Source of the DNA: Lucinisca nassula
Lineage: Eukaryota; Mollusca; Bivalvia; Lucinida; Lucinidae
NCBI GenBank assembly: GCA_963580285.1
Contig: OY757019.1
Coordinates: 63,756,587 to 63,820,586, forward strand
DNA: 64,000 nt
Reading direction: 5' to 3'
Position 1 is the first letter of the stretch. Each line of letters begins with the position of its first letter. Both the position numbers and the translations under genes were made by a program. The notes beneath the pieces are model-generated. The model saw only the letters and a program-made list of their open reading frames with translations. It did not search any database and was not told the DNA's origin. Positions 46,937 to 55,143 of this stretch are shown one piece after another.

Positions 46937-47165
46937 TATCAGCAGGTATCAGCCCCTGTTTAATTAGCATGTCTTTGGTTGCCATGGCGAGAGCGACGTC
47001 AACTATGGCCATGGCCACATCGCAGGGTATGAGGTCTAGTTTCGGGGGGCTACCCCCAATCGCCATCTTGCCAAGCCGGGCGTATCCCACAGCGATGGCA
47101 TAGACGACAGCGCTATGGTAGAGCGCGTTGACAAGCATTTTACCATCAGCTGCCGAGGTTGTCAT
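46929..47165 (-). CDS. Polinton small membrane protein, C-terminus altered by a MITE
   Basis: 78 residues from an ATG at 47165, with hydrophobic stretches (VVYAIAVGYARLGKM and VAMAIVDVALAMA) separated by a proline-rich turn. It resembles small two-helix proteins found beside the ATPase and capsid genes of invertebrate Polintons, by recollection rather than a search. The last residues and stop (46929-46931) lie across the MITE edge at 46936. Before insertion the frame would have read on into codons now beside 46575, with its stop overlapping the start of the next gene. Function unknown. This is one of the few Polinton frames without an internal break. Confidence 0.7.
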   Translation of the reverse strand: MTTSAADGKMLVNALYHSAVVYAIAVGYARLGKMAIGGSPPKLDLIPCDVAMAIVDVALAMATKDMLIKQGLIPADTV

Positions 47166-47184
47166 TATTGCTATGCAACGGGCT

Positions 47185-47430
47185 TCACTCCATAAAGAAT
47201 GGGTCTGGGCTTGTCTTTAATTGTGGTTGCTGCGAAACAACAAGCTGCTTGAGCATCGACGCTGTCGATGAGTCAACGCGGGGTGCCACTTGTGGTGTTT
47301 GTACCACCTGTGTGGCGCGCAAGCGCAGAAGAAACATGAGTGCACCGCCGGTAAGACAAGCCCCAATGATCCATGGGGTCCAGTCGGTTAGTCCATGGTT
47401 GTGTGCTGCACCACCAACACTGGTCGGCCT
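47185..47430 (-). pseudogene. Single-span membrane protein, 5' end deleted
   Basis: This frame is open from about 47430 to a TGA at 47187-47185, about 80 codons. It has one clear membrane segment (WTPWIIGACLTGGALMFLLR) followed by a polar tail ending DPFFME. It has no start codon of its own: upstream it merges, in another frame, with the packaging-ATPase remnant. A deletion seems to have removed the ATPase 3' half together with this gene's start. The next gene begins 20 bp downstream at 47165. Function unknown. Confidence 0.6.
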
Positions 47431-47782
47431 GGCGGCCCGAAAACGCTAGCTCTGACAGCATGTCTTTCTTTTTCGTCAAAGCCTTTTCGTGGCCTAGCAG
47501 TCATCGATGATATATAAGGTAGGCTCGCCCATAAACACCTGGTTACACGCTCGCAAGTAATCGTGAAGGCGCTCGCCGGGGTCTAGAACGTATACCTCAG
47601 GGTCGGTCCAGATCCAGGGGCGCTGGTATGTTTTATTTTACTTTATGGTGGGACAGAGGTACACGATGAGCCGAAAGAAATCCCGGTAGGGGCCTTCGAG
47701 CAGATCGAGGATAAAAACGGTTTTCCGCATCCCGTTTGCCCTTATATTGTTGCCGAATGGGCCGTGCGTGGTAGGAGATTTA
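47430..47782 (-). pseudogene. ATP: Packaging ATPase (FtsK/HerA, A32-like), 5' half only
   Basis: Read leftwards from just after the capsid gene stop. A P-loop region (TVFILDLLEGPYRDFF) lies at about 47660-47735, and a Walker B strand (TLYIIDDC) at about 47500-47523, with KKKDMLSELAFSGR after it. This is the order of genome-packaging ATPases of Polintons and adintoviruses, which pump DNA into the capsid. The P-loop itself reads GMRKT where the family has GxGKT. In-frame stops lie at 47640-47638 (TAA) and 47496-47494 (TAG). Past about 47430 the family match ends and a different gene follows, so the C-terminal half, including the sensor region, is deleted. Not functional as it stands. Confidence 0.8.
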
Positions 47783-49066
47783 TTAATCGTTTCTCAGGAA
47801 CCGGCCATCTTCGATGTTAAGCTGTGCATCCATGATGACGTAAAGGTAGATGTTCAATGCGCCAGCAGCCTCGGCTCTTTTCGTTAGCTGGATGGTCACA
47901 CCTTCGCTGGCATTCTCTATCCGCCTGCCGGAGCCGTGGAGCCGGTCATCGTCGGTTGTCCTGAGGTCAAGCCACAGCGCGTACTTGCTGGTGAGGTATT
48001 CCGCAAGGCTGACGTCGGCTAGGGCAAGGTCTTTTTCGACCCTTGCCACTTCAGGGTGTCGCCTGCTACCGGCTGCGAATAGCTTCCTCGCTTCATCAAA
48101 CATCTGGTAAGAGCGCATCCCTTGGCTGAAGAGTTGGTTGGGGATCCCCTCGATGGTGACCTCGACCTTGGCGATTTTTGGGTTATAGAAAGCCTCTGTG
48201 TCGCGAGCGAAGGGCTGTTGCGCGGCTTCATCCTCAAAGAGCATCAGGATGCCCTTCATGCTGCGGGCTGGCACGTTGAGATTGATATTCCAGAGGGTGT
48301 CGCTCTTGTCTTTGCCGATTTTGCGGTGCCGCAGTACCCTGTCGACAGGGTCGAAATGCGGCTTCTGTACTGGTTGTTGATCATTTGGGCCAGCTCCGGC
48401 AGGGTGAACCTGTCATACTCAAGACAGATGTCTCCATTGTCGAAAGAGGCACCTCTGCCTGTGGCCTGGATCACACGGTAGTAGTCGTTGAACGTGAGCT
48501 CATACTCGCGTCGGTCGCACAGCACGCTCTGGTAGAATGGCATGTCGCTCTTGAGTAGCTCGAAGTCCAGTGGGATGTAGAAACGATTGTCGAAAGCATC
48601 GGCGACGGCTTTGTCCGCTAGAACGGACTCATCTTTGTTCCCAGCATTGATTCGGATCCTCGTATTTTGGTTTTCTCACGTATCAATGCCTTGGTACTGG
48701 CCATTTTTCCTCTCTGAAGCTGTCCTCCAGAGATCGCGGTAGCAGTGGTACACATCACTATCGTCAATGCTGAGGACCTCATTTCCCGAAATTTTAATGA
48801 CGTACTTTTTCACGAGGGCGCCGCCTAGGTTCTGAACCAAGGTCCGATTGGCATCATCTTCGCTGTGTAGTGTGATGGTGAAGGCCAACCTTGCGGTCCC
48901 GGTGACGATGACATCATGTTGGCTGAGGTTGGGGAATCGAACGAGAAGCTGCTGGTTCGGGCAGATCGTGCTGGGGTTGTTAGTTATCGACACTGATTGC
49001 CACTCCAAGGGGTTCACGGAGGCACCGGTAGGGGTCAAGCTTTCTTCCGTACTTACTTGATGACAT
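47783..49066 (-). pseudogene. MCP: Polinton/adintovirus major capsid protein (double jelly roll type)
   Basis: About 425 codons ending at the TAA 47785-47783. The likely start is the ATG at 49066, with a frameshift within the first ~15 codons. The body has beta-rich segments typical of the family: LAFTITLHSEDDANRTLVQN, ALVKKYVIKISGNEVL, the middle NRFYIPLDFELLKSD, then PARSMKGILMLFEDE and IYLYVIMDAQLNIEDG near the end. Identification rests on this pattern and on its place beside the ATPase. Breaks: a TGA at 48678-48676, probably from a CGA arginine codon by CpG transition, and a one-base shift near 48360. It would form hexon-like capsomers if intact. Confidence 0.82.
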
Positions 49067-49151
49067 GGTGTCAGCTTCGTTGACACTCGACAAAGTCGTC
49101 TGTTTTAAAGATGCGCGACAACCTTCAAATGCACATACTTATTACATAAAT
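49067..49151. promoter_or_regulatory. Divergent intergenic region
   Basis: 85 bp between the capsid gene start (49066, minus) and the coiled-coil/membrane gene start (49152, plus). It turns AT-rich towards the plus-strand gene (ACTTATTACATAAAT). As the only space between two divergent genes it must hold both core promoters if they are separately transcribed. No defined box is recognised. Confidence 0.35.
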
Positions 49152-50285
49152 ATGACTGACTATGATTTCGAAAACCCAACGTTCGACCCAGACGAGCCTG
49201 GAATAGACGATGATTATGATTGCGACCTCCCCGACCCCCCTATGGAGCCACCACTGCCCGTCCAGCAAGATCTAAACACATCCGGGAACAATTTGCAGAA
49301 TCTGCAGGGCGAGTTGAAACAGGCAGAACTTGAGGCTTGGAAAAAGCGCCTGGTTGACACTTTCTACAAAGAAGTGAACCGTGTCAATGGGTTGTGCCCT
49401 GACGGCAGGATCGACTATAGCCAGTTTGGGATTGATGCCGACGGCAAAACACTACTGAGCCCCAGGCGACAAAAAGATCCCTATCACTGCAACGATGGGA
49501 CAATTCCGGTTTCTGGCCAACACTTGATGATCAGCCTATCAACACCGCGTGGGTCACTCAGGTCAAAAGAGAGCTCGCTGGGCTTGAAAAGGCTATCACT
49601 CGAACCCGAGATGAGTTGGCGAACAACCTGGCGAAACTCAAATGTAGACAAGGGAAAATCCCAAGTTGAAAAACGCATGGCCTGGGAGCGGCGGAAACTG
49701 ACGGAAACGGACGACCCCGAGATGCAGCAGGAGATTCAAGACCGAATCAGAAAACTGGAGGGCAAGCTCTCTGACATCGAAATCGAAAGACAGTCGAGGC
49801 TCGAATCCCTCTCTAAGAACAAAGAAGCTCTCCGGTTCCAGATTAACAGAATCCGTGAGACTTTCATGCGGCTTCTTCATGAAGACAAGACGCTGGCTGA
49901 GCGAATACGGACACTTCCGCGAACAGGGGATAAAGATCGTGAGCATCCTTACAGCGATTGGGATGGCAATCTCGACCCTAGTGCTTGCGCTAACCGGCGG
50001 CGGCGGGAGTGTACCGGCTCCCAGGCCACCCGGCAAGGGCGGGGTCGAGGAGCGGGTAAAAAGCACCTACAGGCCCTCGGGCGTGCCCTGGCCAATTTGG
50101 CCGGCAAGGCCGCGGTTGCCCTGTCCGGAATCATCGGGTCCATCGTCTCTTGGCTCTTGAGCACGCTAGGGAAGGCCGCTTCATGGCTCGCAGATAATTT
50201 GTGGGCCTTGGCCATCGGCGTGGGGGCCCTTCTTATCGTGGCTGCACGGGACTGGCTAGCGCGCGACCAACCAAAGCACCACTAA
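49152..50285 (+). pseudogene. Conserved Polinton coiled-coil and membrane protein, four frame breaks
   Basis: The start chosen is the ATG at 49152 (MTDYDFENPTFDPDEPGIDD), which opens an acidic N-terminus. A long coiled coil follows (for example EIQDRIRKLEGKLSDIEIER), then a hydrophobic stretch (IVSILTAIGMAISTLVLAL), a glycine/proline-rich linker and a C-terminal pair of membrane helices (IIGSIVSWLLSTLG and LWALAIGVGALLIVAA). The coding frame changes near 49505, 49650, 49917 and 50056, each time by one base, and pairs of shifts cancel out. The segments between lie in other frames but keep good coding sense. The layout recurs in Polintons of molluscs and cnidarians by recollection. Role unknown; a virion membrane or core protein is one guess. 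Confidence 0.7.
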
Positions 50286-50300
50286 TCCCAATCCCTGCGA

Positions 50301-51581
50301 CTATGAGAGCTGTTTTTTCTTCCTCATGATCGAGACCGGATTTCTGGTCCGAGCAACAGCGGCAGACGTAGGCGGCCCTTCGGGCAGTGGCCCTGCGAGT
50401 ACTCGCAGATCGGTCCCCGCTGGTGCGGCAGTTTTCCCCTGGAATGTCCTATCCACTTTAGAGGCAGGTTGAATCAGTGCCGCCTTGTTTATTCCTGGGT
50501 TGTGGCCGATGGCAGCGTCTGACCCCGCTATTTGGATTTGGTTATTATCTCGACACTATAACCTTGGACATTGCCTGGATGGAGTGCCATGTCCCTCGGC
50601 ATCAAGTAGAGCACTTTCGCGCAGACGTAATCCAGTGGTGTGGATGCATATCGCAACATCTTTTGATAACGATCGATGCTGCTGGGGATGTCGACGGTTG
50701 AGGCAATGGTGTCTTCGAGATTCGGCGTAAACTGCTTTTGGGCGTCGAACCCCGTCCCGACTTTGAGAATGTTGGAACGGGTTTGAGCTTGCGCTCCCAG
50801 GATTGCCCAAACGTAAGTCCGAATCGAGTCGTTGAGGCGCACGACACCCGCTTGCGTAAAGCCATCTGATTTATCGAGAATGAACATCATCCACACTTTT
50901 GAAATATCCACGTTATGGCGTATGGCATCCTTCGGGTGAAAGAATGGGCCATCGGAGCTGTGATGAATGTACTAAAATATCCGAGGCATTGGCACCCGTA
51001 GTCCAGCTTTTGCCTCCAATCTGTAGAAGGCGGAACAGCAAACTCCTCGCAAAGCCGCTTGTAGGCCCTGGAGTCATATTGGTTATCATACCATAAATAG
51101 GACTCGTCCCCAGGAAGGGCGACTTTCAGCTCCTCAAGCAGACGCCTCGTCGTATAATAGACATGAAAGCAATACAGGCTTGCAAGAAGGGACTCCTCCG
51201 CTTGGAGATGGTCCTGGAATGAAACACCACATCCGGCGGTTGCGCACCAAACCGCAAAGTTCAGCTGGCACTGCCACCAGCTGAAGGGGGCGTGCTGCCA
51301 GCTGTCCCAAGCCTTGTTTGCCTTAGTGACGTCCCCGGTAAGCGGAGGGTTTTGATAATGCTACCAGGTGTCCCACACCGCATTTGCCTTTTGTTGTCCG
51401 TAAGCGGATGATTTTGATAATCGAAGATGTTCTGGTACTTGGCAAGGAAGTGACTTCCCTTATCGTCTACCATTATGAATAGGTTGGGCTCCCCTGCTGC
51501 TGACTCTTTATATTTGAAATGGCCGCCTGCCTGATACTTTGCCGAGCTATTAAACGTAAACGCCTTTGTATCCATACCCAT
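50301..51581 (-). pseudogene. Conserved Polinton protein of unknown function
   Basis: About 425 codons, start taken at MGMDTKAFTF (51581), stop TAG at 50303-50301, converging on the gene that ends at 50285. Recognisable blocks in order: DDKGSHFLAKYQNIFDYQ, a tryptophan-rich WQHAPFSWWQCQLNFAVWC (about 51300-51244), LLASLYCFHVYYTTRRLLEE, EFAVPPSTDWRQKLDYG, NVDISKVWMMFILDKSDG, RYQKMLRYASTPLDYV, and a basic C-terminus ending MRKKKQLS. The frame changes in the duplicated stretch at 51293-51424, near 50960 and near 50525. I do not know its function. Its place between the capsid-side and penton-like genes suggests a virion component. Confidence 0.65.
51293..51424. repeat. Diverged tandem duplication inside a Polinton gene
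   Basis: Two copies of about 62-66 bp. TGTCCCA recurs at 51303 and 51369, TTTGCCTT at 51317 and 51383, and AGCGGA...TTTTGATAAT at 51341 and 51403. It shifts the frame of the surrounding gene. Confidence 0.75.
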
Positions 51582-51594
51582 TTTGGTGATTATC

Positions 51595-52305
51595 ATGTAC
51601 ATCACACTCACTGACGTTCAAAATGATGTGCCAATCAATCTTGCCAGAACCCTGTCTACGGGTGAGCGAGAGATTGCCCTCTGCGAGTTGACGTATTATC
51701 ACTGGTGGTACAACATATGCACGGCGAAAAGGACCAATAAGGTCTCAAATAACAAGACTGAAAAAGTAATACCTGACGAATATTATAACGTCTGTGAGTT
51801 GAACGAAAAGGTGTTTCAACGGTTGGGCGCCGAACTCACGCTAGATGAACCCTCTGGTCTACTGCAATTAACGGTAAAGCCCGGAGAAGTTATAACAATG
51901 GATCGCGAATTGGCTAATATCTTAGGCTTTTCCGACAATACTTTCAACCCCCCTCCCTTGGCGCTGATCAATAACAATGGCCCTTACTTGGAAGGAAGCC
52001 GCACCAAGACGTTCACTTCAAATGAGCCACACAAGCTGGCCGTCCATCGTGAGGTCTACTTTCACCTTGCTGAATTAAGTATTTCAGACAATCTGCATAA
52101 CGGTCGCCCCTCTACACTGCTTAGATCTGTCCCCGTCGAGAACGAAATGTGTGGAGCTGGTAGAACTGAATCATTTCCTGTCTTACAGTACAAGAGGTTG
52201 TCGTCAGGGCCTATTTCACAGCTAACTATCTCACTTAGAGACACCAACGGGGAGATGTTACCATTCGAGTATATGAGCGCAACCCTACATATAAGAAATG
52301 GTTGA
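51595..52305 (+). CDS. Penton-like minor capsid protein candidate
   Basis: 236 residues, start at the ATG 51595 (MYITLTDVQNDVPINLARTL). The only sizeable Polinton gene here with no frame break. The N-terminal block (STGEREIALCELTYYHWWYN) and later GEVITMDRELANILGF, then LLRSVPVENEMCG and the C-terminal LTISLRDTNGEMLPF fit the small beta-barrel proteins encoded next to the capsid gene in invertebrate Polintons, thought to be pentons with a single jelly roll (family knowledge). The assignment to penton is inference from size, beta-rich pattern and context. Its start lies 13 bp from that of the divergent minus-strand gene, and its stop overlaps the next start by 8 bases. Confidence 0.65.
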   Translation: MYITLTDVQNDVPINLARTLSTGEREIALCELTYYHWWYNICTAKRTNKVSNNKTEKVIPDEYYNVCELNEKVFQRLGAELTLDEPSGLLQLTVKPGEVITMDRELANILGFSDNTFNPPPLALINNNGPYLEGSRTKTFTSNEPHKLAVHREVYFHLAELSISDNLHNGRPSTLLRSVPVENEMCGAGRTESFPVLQYKRLSSGPISQLTISLRDTNGEMLPFEYMSATLHIRNG

Positions 52306-52613
52306 CGCAAGCGGCCCCGGTGGGGTTAGAAAATGCCCTGGAGTGGCTTTGGCTGATCTTGGTGACACTGAGGGGTTTGATAAGGACGGGAAGGAAGAAC
52401 GTTTGTATACCTTCCAGCTCTCTAATGGGGTCTACAGAAGAAAAGAGGTCGCTCAAGCGGGGCCATTTATCATTCGGTGATCTCAGCGACGTAGATACCT
52501 CACATGCCGTTCCAAAGCTGGTTCATACGCTGGCCTTCACTGGGAGCAAGTGGGTTGCTTTTGCAGACCCCGTCCAACAAACTCACACCAGACCAAGCTA
52601 TAGTCATTATTAG
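52298..52613 (+). pseudogene. Small Polinton ORF overlapping the penton-like gene, frameshifted
   Basis: The ATG at 52298 lies inside the last codons of the preceding gene (ATGGTTGA overlap), a tight coupling that supports it being real. The first frame (KDGKEERLYTFQLSNGVYRR) stops at 52480. A second frame open to 52613 carries what looks like the rest (DVDTSHAVPKLVHTLAFTG), so one shift near 52440-52475 is likely. About 104 residues in total. Not recognised. Confidence 0.45.
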
Positions 52614-52685
52614 CCCGTAGTCTATTTAAACCCACCCAGCTCGAGGGGTAGTACACGATGGGCCTCTGCCCAGGACTTTAAACCG

Positions 52686-53270
52686 GTGACAAACACCGCC
52701 TTCAGCACGTGGCCGAGGTCAAATTCCGTCTCGGAAAAAGAACGAGACTCCGGAGCCTCGCTTTACAAGAAATACAGACGTGGGGTTAATGTTGTTGATG
52801 GTACTGATACCGCGCTTACTGCAACTAGCGTTGGGCTGGCTGCTTCTGGCGTCGGGCTTTTGTCAACTATCATCGCGACGCCTGTCGCCATTGGCCTTGG
52901 AGCTGGGGCGATTGTGTGTGGGTTGCTGGGCGTTGGCGGGAAATGTATTGGACGAAAACTCCAAACAAAAGCCAAAAAACACGACGAGATTCGTATCTTG
53001 TCTGAGTCAAAGCTAAACTCAATCGCCGACCGCATTTCTATCGCGCTGAACGACGATGATATATCTGAAACAGAATTTCGCCTGATTCTGTGTGAAATCG
53101 ACAAGTTCGATCAGATGAAAGAAGAAATTCGTGGACCCCACAAACAGGGTCTTAGTTTATCAGAAGACGAAAAAAAGAAGTTGTTTCAACGTGCGAAAGA
53201 CGAGGCGTTAATGACGGCCCGTACGAAGCTGTTAGAAGAACTCAATCAACCTACGGCGAGTGGCATTTGA
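52686..53270 (+). CDS. Conserved Polinton membrane protein with helical tail
   Basis: About 190 residues. No ATG opens this frame. It begins at a GTG at 52686, and an ATG at 52658 lies one frame away, so the true start may be hidden by an indel. A long glycine- and alanine-rich hydrophobic region (GVGLLSTIIATPVAIGLGAG and IVCGLLGVGGKCIG) could form one hairpin or two membrane helices. It is followed by a basic stretch (KLQTKAKKHDEIR) and an acidic, helical C-terminus (DDDISETEFRLILCEIDKFD). I recall similar proteins from mollusc and cnidarian Polintons without known function. It lies 85 bp upstream of the integrase on the same strand. Confidence 0.65.
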   Translation: MTNTAFSTWPRSNSVSEKERDSGASLYKKYRRGVNVVDGTDTALTATSVGLAASGVGLLSTIIATPVAIGLGAGAIVCGLLGVGGKCIGRKLQTKAKKHDEIRILSESKLNSIADRISIALNDDDISETEFRLILCEIDKFDQMKEEIRGPHKQGLSLSEDEKKKLFQRAKDEALMTARTKLLEELNQPTASGI

Positions 53271-53354
53271 ATAATTCTTGTTGGCGAGCTTAAAAGTGTG
53301 CAGGCTGCCTAGCATGCAGTTATTTCATTAAAGACTTAATGCAGCAATAAATAC

Positions 53355-54312
53355 ATGGATCGGCGCCTTGCGGATATTTATTACAGCCCTAAGGGTTACT
53401 GGAGGGGTCATGAGGCCATAAAGAAGCTGGCTTCTGCGGCTAAGACCTCAGAAGATGTGGCCCGAGCTTGGCCCGAGGCCATCTGGCAGATCTACCTCGC
53501 CGCCCCGCAGCACGTTCCACGACCCAAATTCGACATCACCAAGCCGAACGAGGTCCATCAAGCTGACCTGCTCTTTCTGCCACACGACCGTATTCGCAAG
53601 CGCATGTACAAATACGCCCTTACCGTGGTTGATGTAGCCTCACGCTTCAAAGAAGCTGAGCCTCTGGCCACTAAAGAAGCCAAAGAGGTTGCTGAAGCTT
53701 TGTCCCGCATCTACAGGCGAGGCCCGTTGAGGTGGCCCAAATTGCTCCAGGTCGACCCCGGTCGTGAGTTCATGGGCTCTGTCAGCCAGCTGTTGGCAAA
53801 GCACTCTGTCCGGGTTGGCGCGGTCGCATTGACATCCATCGGGACCAAGGGATTGTAGAACGCTGGAACTGGACCCTCGCAGAGCGGCTCTTCAGACACC
53901 AATACGCTCAAGAGATGCGACTCACTTCTGGTCAGCGATCTACAGAGTGGGTGAAAAGGTTGCCTGCCGTTGTGACAGCCTTGAATGGTGAGGTCACCCG
54001 ACTGACCGGCAAAAAGCCCTCTGAGGCTATAAGGGCGCGATCGGTGGCACAAAAGCCCTCCTCTGTAGTGCCTTGTCGTCCTGTTGGTCTCGAGAAGACA
54101 AAAATCCCCTCCGTCGTCGGCGTTCGTTATTTGTACCAGCCTGGCGAACTTGAAGGGGGCGCCGGCGAGCGACTGATCCCATATGGTCCCTGGATGTGCA
54201 CTGGCTCGGGCGAACAGTCACCAAGCCCGACGAGCCCGTGGTGTATTACTTGCAGGATGGACCTCAGCGCGGTTTTGTGTGCGAAGAACTTGTTGTGCCA
54301 CCGGACACTTAG
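53355..54312 (+). pseudogene. INT: Polinton integrase (rve, DDE type)
   Basis: Starts at ATG 53355 (MDRRLADIYYSPKGYWRG). The retrovirus-like catalytic core shows the first Asp in HQADLLFLPHD, the second in VDPGREF (codon 53754-53756) and the Glu in GIVERWN (codon 53858-53860), about 35 codons apart, as in DD35E enzymes. A C-terminal small beta-barrel follows (PVVYYLQDGPQRGFV). It would join element ends to host DNA. The frame shifts near 53815, between the second Asp and the Glu, and again near 54165, and an in-frame TAG at 54310-54312 lies at or near the natural end. The breaks split the catalytic triad, so no active enzyme is made from one frame. Confidence 0.88.
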
Positions 54313-54443
54313 CTTCCTCCGAATGGGGTTCTCAAGCGCCGAGCTCGAATCTATTCACCAGGTGACAATTTATCCATTTGGTTTACGTCCTACTTCAGTG
54401 GTCCTTGGTCTCGGAACTTTCGCCTGCAGTATCTCGAGGTTCT

Positions 54444-54460
54444 GGGGGGGGGGGGGGGGG
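54444..54460. repeat. Poly(G) run of 17
   Basis: Uninterrupted G17 between the integrase and the helix-turn-helix gene. It is a candidate spot for length errors. Confidence 0.9.
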
Positions 54461-54627
54461 TCTGTAGTTGCCGGCGTAGCGAACACCCCACAGACAATTG
54501 CTATGGAGAGAGACAAGTATACCCATCTTTCAGCCATATCCACCAGTTTCTCTACTACCGAGGGGTTCGGCGACTCGACCTCATATCCGTCTATAGCGGA
54601 AGACACACAAATCAACACATCTGCGGC
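54455..54627 (-). CDS. Possible small membrane protein
   Basis: A minus-strand frame of about 55 codons with an acidic stretch (YEVESPNPSVVEKLVDMAER) and one hydrophobic segment (VYLSLSIAIVCGVFA). No ATG is present, only TTG or GTG. It lies downstream of the helix-turn-helix gene on the same strand. It could be a broken Polinton accessory gene or chance. Confidence 0.25.
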
Positions 54628-54661
54628 CTAGCCTGTGAGAGATTCCAGCGACTTTAGGTTG

Positions 54662-55117
54662 TCATAGCAGGGTATAGAAGGTTCCGATGGATTTTCCAAT
54701 ATTCTCGGAGATCACATTGCCTCCGCTCGCCGCCTCGCGCCGCTTCAGAGAGGCAATTATCTCCGTCAACGAAATCGACACCTTCTCTGTGATGGTTTCA
54801 AACCGACTCAGGCTTTTCTTTAGGAGCTCATAGAATTTGTTGATGGTCGGCCCATTTGCCGACTTAGCTTGGTCGATGCTATCGAGTAGCAACAATCGTA
54901 GATCGTCGACGACGCTCTCCTCTCTTTCTGCCTTCTCTGTTGCGGCATTGGGTGTTTCCTCCTCTGTTGCGGCATTGAGTGTCTCCTCTGCCCAGAGCAT
55001 CTGAACCCTTGCAGCGCCGACGCCGAACTGCTTCTTCATCCTACTCACAGGCGCATTACCTCGCAGGGCCTTGATTTCCTGGATCTCCTCCTGGGTTAGA
55101 ACTCTCTTGGGAGCCAT
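54662..55117 (-). CDS. Putative helix-turn-helix protein of the Polinton
   Basis: 151 residues from the ATG at 55117, unbroken. The first ~45 residues (VLTQEEIQEIKALRGNAPVS, then KKQFGVGAARVQMLW) read as a helix-turn-helix of the type that recognises DNA: a helix, a short turn with PVSR, and a recognition-like helix. A low-complexity stretch with repeated ATEEETPNAATEKAE follows, then a helical C-terminal half rich in Leu, Ile and Lys. It lies immediately downstream of the polymerase on the same strand. A DNA-binding regulator or replication accessory is inference. Confidence 0.55.
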   Translation of the reverse strand: MAPKRVLTQEEIQEIKALRGNAPVSRMKKQFGVGAARVQMLWAEETLNAATEEETPNAATEKAEREESVVDDLRLLLLDSIDQAKSANGPTINKFYELLKKSLSRFETITEKVSISLTEIIASLKRREAASGGNVISENIGKSIGTFYTLL

Positions 55118-55143
55118 CGTTTATCCTATGATTTCAGAGTTCT

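Noticed and set aside
50301..53270. Adenovirus-type maturation protease expected in Polintons
   Set aside because: I searched the frames for a His...Asp/Glu...Cys arrangement with the usual surrounding residues and saw none. It may lie in the lost left part or be absent.
53915..54631. A separate 238-codon protein downstream of the integrase
   Set aside because: Its first part is the integrase after a frameshift. Beyond about 54165 the integrase C-terminal domain continues in a different frame, so the long frame is fortuitous there.
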